Shown here piece after piece: positions 25,881 to 31,141 of a stretch of DNA of 31,141 nucleotides. Source of the stretch: Palsa-892 sp035556215 (lineage in GTDB: Bacteria; Pseudomonadota; Alphaproteobacteria; Rhizobiales; Xanthobacteraceae); the NCBI GenBank assembly GCA_035556215.1, contig DATMFI010000008.1, forward strand, positions 1 to 31,141, written 5' to 3'. The notes under the pieces are model-generated. The model saw only the letters and a program-made list of their open reading frames with translations. It made no database searches and was not told the DNA's origin. Position numbers and translations under genes: made by a program. Each line of letters begins with the position of its first letter. The first letter of the stretch is position 1.

Positions 25881-25929
25881 AGCATGATCTTCTCCGAAAT
25901 CCGGTTCCCGCTTTTCGGGATCATGCTCT
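25881..25929. repeat. GCATGATC palindromic intergenic repeat, copy 2
   Basis: AGCATGATC (25881-25889) and GATCATGCT (25919-25927) are the outer arms, and the 3' half CTTTTCGGGATCATGCTCTA closely matches copy 1 at 22648-22697. The 5' inner arm is more diverged, giving an interrupted hairpin. It lies just before the MotA-like gene. Confidence 0.78.
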
Positions 25930-25961
25930 AAGCTTCCGGCGCGGAACTTTGAGGGATGCGC

Positions 25962-26960
25962 ATGGCCCGAAAGATAGATACGCCCGTCAAGATTTCATCG
26001 CCCCGGATTTTTCTCGTCCGGATGCTGGTGTTTCTCACATTGGTCGCCCTGATAGCGGTCGTGTTGTACCGCCACCTCTGGACCTCGTTCCTGCACAATC
26101 CGGGCCTCAACGGCCTCATCCTCGGCGCGCTCCTGATCGGCATCCTGATGGCGATTCGCCAGGTGATGCGGCTCTTTCCCGAAGTGCGATGGGTCAACAA
26201 TTTCCGCATCGCTGATCCGGGCCTTGCCGTCGCCCGTCCGCCCGTGCTGCTCGCGCCGATGGCCGCGATGCTGCGCGAACGCACCGGCCGCATGGCGATT
26301 TCGTCGGTGACGATGCGCAGCATTCTCGATTCGATCGGCACGCGGCTTGACGAGTCGCGCGACATCGCGCGCTACCTCACCGGGCTGCTCGTCTTCCTCG
26401 GCCTGCTCGGCACCTTCTGGGGCCTTCTGGAAACCGTCGGCTCGATCGGCCGGGTCATCCAGTCGCTCGAGGTTGCAAGCGAAGCGAGCGCGACCTTCGA
26501 GAATCTGAAGAACGGCCTTGCCGCGCCGCTCGGCGGCATGGGCATCGCCTTTTCGTCCTCGCTGTTCGGCCTTGCCGGCTCGCTCATCCTCGGCTTCCTC
26601 GATCTGCAGGCCGGGCAAGCGCAGAACCGGTTCTATACCGATCTCGAGGACTGGCTCTCCACCACCGTGCGCGACCTCGGCGTCGAGAGCGCGGACGGCA
26701 AAATCGCCGCCGGGCCTTCGGCGCAGATGCTGTCCGAGTTCACTTTCGCCGTCGAGCGGCTCGAACAGGCGATCGACCGCAACGGCGCCGGCAAGGCGAC
26801 CGCGCAACTCTCGGAGCATTTGAAAACGCTCGTCCAGCATATGCGCCAGGAGCAGCAGATGGTGCGCGAGTGGCTCGAGGATCAGGGCGAGCAGCAATCC
26901 GAGATCCGCAAACTGCTCGAGCGGCTCTCGCGCGCGCCTGCCCCCGAAAAGAGGCGCTGA
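25962..26960 (+). CDS. MotA/TolQ/ExbB-like membrane protein
   Basis: The 332-residue product has four predicted membrane helices at about 17-36, 48-66, 139-160 (YLTGLLVFLGLLGTFWGLLE) and 193-214 (GIAFSSSLFGLAGSLILGF). Helices 3 and 4 match the channel-forming pair of the MotA/TolQ/ExbB proton-channel family. The C-terminal 110 residues are cytoplasmic, charged and helical. It is longer than TolQ and unlike flagellar MotA. The ATG at 25962 is preferred over 25956 because GAGG is 7 bases upstream. Its TGATG overlap with the next gene and that gene's MotB-like features imply a two-protein stator. The job of the pair is unknown; envelope or peptidoglycan-linked work is a reasonable guess. Confidence 0.88.
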   Translation: MARKIDTPVKISSPRIFLVRMLVFLTLVALIAVVLYRHLWTSFLHNPGLNGLILGALLIGILMAIRQVMRLFPEVRWVNNFRIADPGLAVARPPVLLAPMAAMLRERTGRMAISSVTMRSILDSIGTRLDESRDIARYLTGLLVFLGLLGTFWGLLETVGSIGRVIQSLEVASEASATFENLKNGLAAPLGGMGIAFSSSLFGLAGSLILGFLDLQAGQAQNRFYTDLEDWLSTTVRDLGVESADGKIAAGPSAQMLSEFTFAVERLEQAIDRNGAGKATAQLSEHLKTLVQHMRQEQQMVREWLEDQGEQQSEIRKLLERLSRAPAPEKRR

Positions 26961-27958
26961 TGGCACTCGGCCGCCGCGGGCGCGACCGCGCCATCAACTA
27001 CTGGCCGGGTTTCGTCGATGCGCTGTCGACGCTTCTGCTCGTCTTTACGTTTCTGGTGACGGTCTTTGTCGTCGCGCAATTTTTCCTGACGCAGGAAATC
27101 ACCGGCAAGGAAACCGCGCTCGCGCGGATCCAGACGCAACTCAAGCAGCTCTCGGAACTCCTGTCGCTCGAGCGCTCCAACTCGTCCTCGCTCGAGGATC
27201 AGCTCGCCGCCCTCCGCGCCACGCTGAAGGCGAGCGAGGCCGAGCGCGACAGGTTGCGCGGCGAAGGCGGCGGCGCCGACATCAAGGCGCTGACCACCGA
27301 TCTCGACAACCAGAAGGAACTCAACACCCGCGCCGCCACGCAGATCGAGATTCTCAACCTGCAGATTTCGGCGCTGCGGCGCCAGCTTGCGGCGCTCGAG
27401 GAAGCGTTGAACGCATCGGAAGCGCGCAACAAGGACAGCCAGGTCAAGATCACCGATCTCAGCCAGCGCCTGAACGTCGCGCTCGCCCAGCGCGTGCAGG
27501 AGCTCGCGCGCTATCGCTCCGAATTCTTCGGCCGCCTGCGCGAAGTGCTCGGCAGCCGGCCCGATATCCGCATCGTCGGCGACCGCTTCGTCTTCCAGTC
27601 GGAAGTGCTGTTCGATGCGGGCTCCGCGCAATTGAAGCCCGAAGGCTATCCCGAACTCGACAAGCTCGCGGCGACCCTCACCGAGATTTCGAGGAAAATC
27701 CCCGCCGATATTCCGTGGATGCTGCGCGTCGATGGCCACACCGACATTCGCCCAATCGCGACGGCGCAATTTCCCTCGAACTGGGAGCTATCGTCGGCGC
27801 GCGCGACCTCCGTCGTGCAATACCTGATCTCCAAGGGCTTCTCGCCCGAGCATCTCGCGGCGGCGGGCTTCGGCGAATTCCAGCCGATCGACCCGGCGCG
27901 GAACGAGGATGCCTATCGCCGCAATCGCCGCATCGAGTTCAAGCTGACGGAACGCTGA
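26960..27958 (+). CDS. MotB-like, OmpA-domain peptidoglycan-binding membrane protein
   Basis: The 332-residue product has a single N-terminal membrane helix (YWPGFVDALSTLLLVFTFLV, about 14-42) that contains Asp20 in the place of the proton-carrying Asp of MotB. A long coiled coil (about 45-185) follows, then an OmpA-type peptidoglycan-binding domain (about 215-332) with VLFDAGSAQL, VDGHTDIRPI, LSSARATSVVQYL and RRNRRIEFKL. The start ATG overlaps the MotA-like stop as TGATG, with GAGG 5 bases upstream. Sequence alone shows a proton-driven stator anchored to the cell wall. No flagellar gene is nearby, so flagellar rotation is unlikely. The long periplasmic coiled coil is much longer than in MotB. 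Confidence 0.9.
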   Translation: MALGRRGRDRAINYWPGFVDALSTLLLVFTFLVTVFVVAQFFLTQEITGKETALARIQTQLKQLSELLSLERSNSSSLEDQLAALRATLKASEAERDRLRGEGGGADIKALTTDLDNQKELNTRAATQIEILNLQISALRRQLAALEEALNASEARNKDSQVKITDLSQRLNVALAQRVQELARYRSEFFGRLREVLGSRPDIRIVGDRFVFQSEVLFDAGSAQLKPEGYPELDKLAATLTEISRKIPADIPWMLRVDGHTDIRPIATAQFPSNWELSSARATSVVQYLISKGFSPEHLAAAGFGEFQPIDPARNEDAYRRNRRIEFKLTER

Positions 27959-28407
27959 TGAGCGCCGTATCGCTCCGCGCCTATCGCGCGGCCGATCTTG
28001 AGCCGTCGCTGGAGCTGTGGCGCCGCGCCTGGGACCTCGCGATGCCGGAAATCGACTTCGGCGCGAGATTGAGCTGGTGGCGCGAGCGCTGGACTGCCGA
28101 ACTTGTCCCGAACAATCAGGTGATCGTCGCCGAGACCGGCGGCAGGGAAATCGGCTTCGTCGTCATCAACAAAACGTCGGGCTATCTCGACCAGATCGTC
28201 GTCGATCCGGCGTTCTGGGGCAGCGACACGGCAAGGCAACTGCTCGACGAAGCCAAGCGCATTTGTCCGCACGGCATCGCGCTCGATGTCAACCAGAACA
28301 ACCCGCGGGCGCTGCGCTTCTACCAGCGCGAGGGTTTCGATATTTCCGGGACCGGCACCAATCCGCTGTCGGGCAAGCCGGTCTATCGCTGCGAGTGGAA
28401 GCCATAA
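27958..28407 (+). CDS. GNAT family N-acetyltransferase
   Basis: The 149-residue product has the GNAT core: N-terminal SLRAYRAADLEPSLELWRRAW, central strand REIGFVVINKTSGYLDQIVVDPAFWG, and the C-terminal NQNNPRALRFYQREGF typical of acetyl-CoA-binding acetyltransferases. The substrate is unknown. The ATG overlaps the MotB-like stop as TGATG, making a three-gene overlapping unit. A longer upstream reading (from 27715) would cover the OmpA domain of the previous gene and is rejected. Whether the enzyme modifies an envelope component or is a bystander cannot be told. Confidence 0.87.
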   Translation: MSAVSLRAYRAADLEPSLELWRRAWDLAMPEIDFGARLSWWRERWTAELVPNNQVIVAETGGREIGFVVINKTSGYLDQIVVDPAFWGSDTARQLLDEAKRICPHGIALDVNQNNPRALRFYQREGFDISGTGTNPLSGKPVYRCEWKP

Positions 28408-28408
28408 T

Positions 28409-28432
28409 TCCCTCCCCGCTTCCGGGGAGGGA
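28409..28432. terminator. Hairpin between convergent GNAT and ABC transporter genes
   Basis: CCCTCCCC (28410-28417) and GGGGAGGG (28424-28431) form a perfect 8-bp stem, 9 with the flanking T-A pair, and a 6-nt loop. It lies in the 38-base gap between the two stops. Neither strand has a strong T-run, so it may act as a bidirectional mRNA 3' end rather than a classical terminator. Confidence 0.5.
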
Positions 28433-28445
28433 TGAATAGGCAGAG

Positions 28446-30236
28446 CTATTTAGCGATGCCGAACTGCAATTCCGCGAGCCGCGCGTAGAGCCCGCCTTTG
28501 GCGACGAGGCTGGCGTGCGTTCCCTCCTCAACCAGTTTGCCGCGATCGAGCACGATGATGCGCCCCGCGCTCTGCACCGTCGCGAGGCGATGGGCGATCA
28601 CCAATGACGTGCGGCCCTGCATCGAATGCTCGAGCGCCTGCTGCACGAGATGCTCGCTCTCGGCATCCAGCGCCGAAGTCGCCTCATCGAGCAGCAACAG
28701 CGGCGCATCGCGCAGGATCGCGCGCGCGATCGCGATGCGCTGGCGCTGGCCGCCCGAAAGCGTGACGCCGCGCTCGCCGATCTCCGAATCGTAACCCTTG
28801 CTCATGCTGCGCACGAATTCATCGACGAGCGCGAGCGCTCCCGCCTTTTCGACTTCGGCATCGCTCGCATCCGGTTTGCCGAGCCGGATATTCTCGCGCA
28901 CGGAGGCCGCGAAAATGATCGGCTCCTGCGGCACCAGCGCAATGCGCTTTCTGATTTCGGCGGGATCGGCCTCGCGCAAATTAACGCCGTCGAGCGAAAC
29001 GATACCCGACGACGGATCGTAATAGCGCAGCAGCAAATGAAAGAGCGTGCTCTTGCCCGCGCCGGACGGGCCGACGACGGCGACGCGCTCGCCCGGTTGC
29101 ACGCCGAGCGAAACATTCTCCAGCACGCGCGAGTCGCTCCGCGCCGGATAGGCAAACGAGACATTCTCGAATTGCACCGCCCCGCGCGCGGGTAGTGGCA
29201 GCGGCTTCGGATGCTCCGGTGCGCGAATCTCCGGCTGCACCGCAAGCAACTCCGCGATGCGCCCCGCCGCGCCCGCCGCCGCGTTCACTTCGTTCCAGAC
29301 CTGCGAAAGCTCGCCGAGGGCGGACGCCGCAAGCACCGCATAGATCACGAATTGCGTGAGGCTGCCGGCGGAGAGCCTTCCGGCCATCACATCCTGCGCG
29401 CCCGCCCACAGCACGGCGACGACGCTCGCGAACACCAAAAAGATGATCGCGAAGGTCAGCCACGCCCGCGCCGCCGTCGAGGAGCGCGCCGCTTCATAGG
29501 AGCGCTCGACATCCTGGCTGAAGCGCCCCTTCGCCTCGCCCTCGCCGGTGAAGGCCTGCAGCGTGCGCGAGGCGCCGATCGCTTCGGTCGCATAGGCCGA
29601 TGCGTCGGCGAGCGTGTCTTGCGCGGCGCGCGAGCGGCGCGAGACGAGCCGGCCGAAGGCGACGAGCGGCAGCACGATGAACGGAATGGCGGCGAGCACG
29701 AGGCCGGAGAGCCACGGGCTCGACACCACCATCATCGCCGCGGCGCCAATGAACAGAAAGAAGTTGCGCAGCGCAATCGACGCCGAAGCGCCCGCCGCCG
29801 ATTTCAGTTGCGTCGTGTCGGCGGTGAGGCGCGAGACGATCTCGCCGACGCGCTCTTTGTCGTAGAACGACGCCGAGAGCGAAATGACATGCGCGAACAG
29901 GCCGCTGCGGATGTCGGCGACGACCCGCTCGCCGAGCGTCATGACAAGATAAAACCGAAGCGCGCTCGCGAAAGCCAGGAGCGCCGCGAGGAAAAACAGC
30001 GCGACGAAATACTGGTTGATGTGCGCGGCGCTTTCCGGCGCGAAGCCGAAATCGATCATCCGCCGCACCGCGAGCGGCACCGCGAGCGTCGCGACGGAGG
30101 CCAGCAGCAGCGCCCCGAAAGCCGCCAGAATGCGCCCGCGGTAACGCGCGAGGTACGGAGCGAGCGTTAAAAGCGGCCGCAGCCTGATTTTTCGCTTATT
30201 TCCGGGCTTTTCGGCGGCTTCCGTGGCTTGAGGAAT
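28446..30236 (-). CDS. ABC exporter, fused membrane and ATPase domains; candidate ATT start
   Basis: This is a half-size ABC exporter of the MsbA/LmrA type: an N-terminal six-helix membrane domain and a C-terminal ATPase. With 596 residues counted from 30236, Walker A GPSGAGKS is at 389-396, the signature LSGGQ at 493-497, Walker B LLLLDEA near 513-519 and the H-loop His at 549. The nearest conventional start is GTG at 30080, but that gives only 544 residues and loses the first membrane helix. The frame stays open upstream, and its translation (APYLARYRGRILAAF, then ATLAVPLAVRRMIDFG) is exactly the expected family N-terminus. That stretch contains no ATG, GTG or TTG before an in-frame stop. 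An AGGAG at 30249-30245 is 8 bases before an ATT at 30236, so I place the start there. A point error in an ATG is the alternative. The substrate is unknown. Confidence 0.85.
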   Translation of the reverse strand: MPQATEAAEKPGNKRKIRLRPLLTLAPYLARYRGRILAAFGALLLASVATLAVPLAVRRMIDFGFAPESAAHINQYFVALFFLAALLAFASALRFYLVMTLGERVVADIRSGLFAHVISLSASFYDKERVGEIVSRLTADTTQLKSAAGASASIALRNFFLFIGAAAMMVVSSPWLSGLVLAAIPFIVLPLVAFGRLVSRRSRAAQDTLADASAYATEAIGASRTLQAFTGEGEAKGRFSQDVERSYEAARSSTAARAWLTFAIIFLVFASVVAVLWAGAQDVMAGRLSAGSLTQFVIYAVLAASALGELSQVWNEVNAAAGAAGRIAELLAVQPEIRAPEHPKPLPLPARGAVQFENVSFAYPARSDSRVLENVSLGVQPGERVAVVGPSGAGKSTLFHLLLRYYDPSSGIVSLDGVNLREADPAEIRKRIALVPQEPIIFAASVRENIRLGKPDASDAEVEKAGALALVDEFVRSMSKGYDSEIGERGVTLSGGQRQRIAIARAILRDAPLLLLDEATSALDAESEHLVQQALEHSMQGRTSLVIAHRLATVQSAGRIIVLDRGKLVEEGTHASLVAKGGLYARLAELQFGIAK

Positions 30237-30256
30237 GGCGCGCTCTCCTGTATGAA
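30228..30256 (+). promoter_or_regulatory. Sigma-70-type promoter of rpmE
   Basis: TTGAGG (30228-30233) and TATGAA (30251-30256) are separated by exactly 17 bases and lie about 30 bases before the rpmE ATG, giving a short leader. The promoter overlaps the initiation region (Shine-Dalgarno and ATT) of the divergent ABC exporter. Confidence 0.55.
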
Positions 30257-30287
30257 ACCGCCAAATCTGACATTCGAGGATTTAGCT

Positions 30288-30677
30288 ATGAAGGACGGGA
30301 TTCACCCCGACTATCATCCGATCAAGATTACGATGACGGATGGCACGGAATACACGACGCGCTCGACCTGGGGCAAGGCAGGCGACACCATGCTGCTCGA
30401 AATCGACTCGAAGTCGCATCCCGCCTGGACCGGCGGCCAGCAGCAGTTGCTCGATCGCGGCGGCCGTCTGTCGCGCTTCTCCAGCAAGTTCGGCGGGCTG
30501 ATCAAGGATGAAGGCATCAAGGTCGCCAAGGGCGCGCCGCAGGCGCCATCCGGCAAGCCGAAGGCGCCCAAGCCCGAGAAGCCGAAAAAGGAAAAGAAGG
30601 CGAAAGCCGAAGGCGGCGAAGCCAAGGCCGAGAAGGCCGAAGCGAAGCCCGAGGCCAAGGCCGAAGAGAGCAAGTAA
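30288..30677 (+). CDS. rpmE: Ribosomal protein L31 with a Lys/Ala/Glu-rich C-terminal extension
   Basis: L31 bridges the 50S and 30S subunits. Residues 1 to about 71 are a normal alphaproteobacterial L31 (MKDGIHPDYHPIKITMTDG, STWGKAGDTM, HPAWTGGQQQLLDRGGRLSRFSSKF). It lacks the CxxC zinc site, as is usual for this group. The following 58 residues are a low-complexity tail of Lys, Ala, Glu and Pro, so the 129-residue protein is far longer than the normal 70-80. The ATG has GAGGA 7 bases upstream. An earlier in-frame start at 30228 lies in the promoter and is rejected. A strong terminator follows. The tail is unbroken in frame up to its own stop, so it does not look like a simple frameshift, but I cannot exclude one. 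Confidence 0.92.
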   Translation: MKDGIHPDYHPIKITMTDGTEYTTRSTWGKAGDTMLLEIDSKSHPAWTGGQQQLLDRGGRLSRFSSKFGGLIKDEGIKVAKGAPQAPSGKPKAPKPEKPKKEKKAKAEGGEAKAEKAEAKPEAKAEESK

Positions 30678-30698
30678 TTTTCTCTTCGCTGCAAATTC

Positions 30699-30729
30699 AA
30701 AAACCCCGCGCAAAAGCGCGGGGTTTTTT
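30699..30729 (+). terminator. Intrinsic terminator of rpmE, possibly bidirectional
   Basis: CCCCGCGC (30704-30711) and GCGCGGGG (30716-30723) form an 8-bp GC stem with an AAAA loop, flanked by AAAAA and TTTTTT. Because both flanks are A/T runs, it could also stop transcripts coming from the right on the minus strand. Confidence 0.93.
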
Positions 30730-31141
30730 GTTGGCCGAGACGCCTGCTTCGCAGGATTCTCAAGGCGGGGGTTGATTTCGGGCATGGGTTCTCCTTCTCG
30801 CGATCGCTTTTTCAGCGCCGAGGCTTCGTCAGCTCACCACTCTCATTGATAATCATGAGGGCGGCGCGGGACGCCGGAGACTTGCCGGTCTCCACGGCTC
30901 GGTGTGAGAAATGAAGAACACACCGAAATATGTACTCACCGCAGTCGCCGGTTCGTAACCAGCGCCCCGCGCACGGTGTTTAATCGGCTTGCTCCGCGTG
31001 GCCCCCGGTGGTGTTACTTTGCTAACCACCGCTTTCGACGCTCAACATCGACTGACGGCCCGGATGAGTCCTCAAGGTCGATGTCACCGGCGTCCGTGGC
31101 GAAGAGCCATCTTCGCCGGGAACACGCAGCTTGGGCCGCCG
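30730..31141. other. Gene-less, hairpin-dense right end of the window
   Basis: About 410 bases have no convincing coding frame. They contain several perfect inverted repeats: CCTGC/GCAGG (30743-30755), GGAGAC/GTCTCC (30876-30893), CGGTGTG/CACACCG (30900-30925), GGTGGT/ACCACC (31007-31030), CATCGAC/GTCGATG (31046-31083) and GGCGAAGA/TCTTCGCC (31098-31117). This suggests a structured RNA or a mobile-type repeat that continues past the window edge. I cannot identify it, nor decide the strand. Confidence 0.45.

Noticed and set aside
25962..27958. Possible Zorya-type phage defence (ZorA/ZorB are MotA/MotB-like)
   Set aside because: No ZorC, ZorD or ZorE-like gene follows, the MotA-like C-terminal tail is short, and the next gene is a GNAT enzyme. 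The surroundings are housekeeping, not a defence island.
25962..27958. Flagellar MotA/MotB
   Set aside because: No flagellar or chemotaxis gene is near, and the second protein has a long coiled coil not found in MotB.
30282..30785. 167-codon minus-strand frame opposite rpmE
   Set aside because: Although its ATG has a strong Shine-Dalgarno, it runs through the terminator hairpin and then mirrors rpmE. The Shine-Dalgarno alone is kept as a finding.
31053..31085. Hammerhead-like GGATGAGTCC in the right-end region
   Set aside because: The core reads CGGATGAG rather than CTGATGAG, and the required GAAA and cleavage triplet are not in place.
30730..31141. tmRNA, RNase P RNA or SRP RNA at the right end
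   Set aside because: I could not find the tag-coding or acceptor parts of tmRNA, the conserved GAGGAAAGTCC of RNase P, or the tetraloop domain of SRP RNA.

Overview
The window looks like core chromosome from a high-GC alphaproteobacterium of the order Hyphomicrobiales (Rhizobiales), in the broad Bradyrhizobium / Rhodopseudomonas / Xanthobacteraceae neighbourhood. The grounds are the gene order ruvCAB-ybgC-tolQRAB-pal-cpoB-tilS-ftsH, the zapA-6S RNA-fau-ymdB-yebC block, a DUF4164-like gene beside zapA, an EF-P with the KPGKGPA loop, a zinc-free alphaproteobacterial L31, and two copies of a GCATGATC palindrome of the kind common between genes in this order. The genus assignment is inference. 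There is no tRNA, rRNA, insertion sequence, prophage or CRISPR array.

Layout. (1) 90-11478, minus strand: one long envelope and repair cluster, read from right to left. It holds ruvC, ruvA and ruvB (Holliday junction processing), ybgC (thioesterase), tolQ, tolR, tolA, tolB, pal and cpoB (the Tol-Pal envelope-constriction machine), tilS (tRNA-Ile lysidine synthase) and ftsH (membrane AAA protease). Many junctions overlap by 1-14 bases. ftsH also has its own candidate heat-shock promoter. (2) 11559-12338, plus strand: a TSUP permease whose 3' end overlaps a convergent DMT/EamA exporter. (3) 12304-16991, minus strand: DUF4164-like gene, zapA, 6S RNA, fau (5-formyl-THF cyclo-ligase), ymdB-like phosphoesterase, an unrecognised exported protein, yebC and the EamA exporter. 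(4) 17244-22542, plus strand: tkt-gap-pgk-fba, a sugar-phosphate operon ending in a strong terminator. (5) 22710-25781, plus strand: a ThiE-like protein lacking the usual active-site signature, coupled to a Sel1-repeat exported protein, then efp and an inositol-monophosphatase-family gene. (6) 25962-28407, plus strand: three overlapping genes for a MotA/ExbB-like channel, a MotB/OmpA-like partner and a GNAT acetyltransferase. (7) 28446-30236, minus strand: an ABC exporter, divergent from rpmE (30288-30677). (8) 30678-31141: no gene, but an unusual density of perfect hairpins.

Most is housekeeping. The items most worth a second look are: the uncharacterised proton-channel-like MotA/MotB pair with GNAT; an ABC exporter whose full-length N-terminus has no ATG/GTG/TTG start but has a well-placed Shine-Dalgarno before ATT; a promoter for rpmE lying on top of that initiation site; an L31 with a long Lys/Ala/Glu-rich tail; a ThiE-like probable non-ThiE; a TolB with a twin-arginine-type leader; and the hairpin-dense right end, a candidate structured RNA or repeat that I cannot name.
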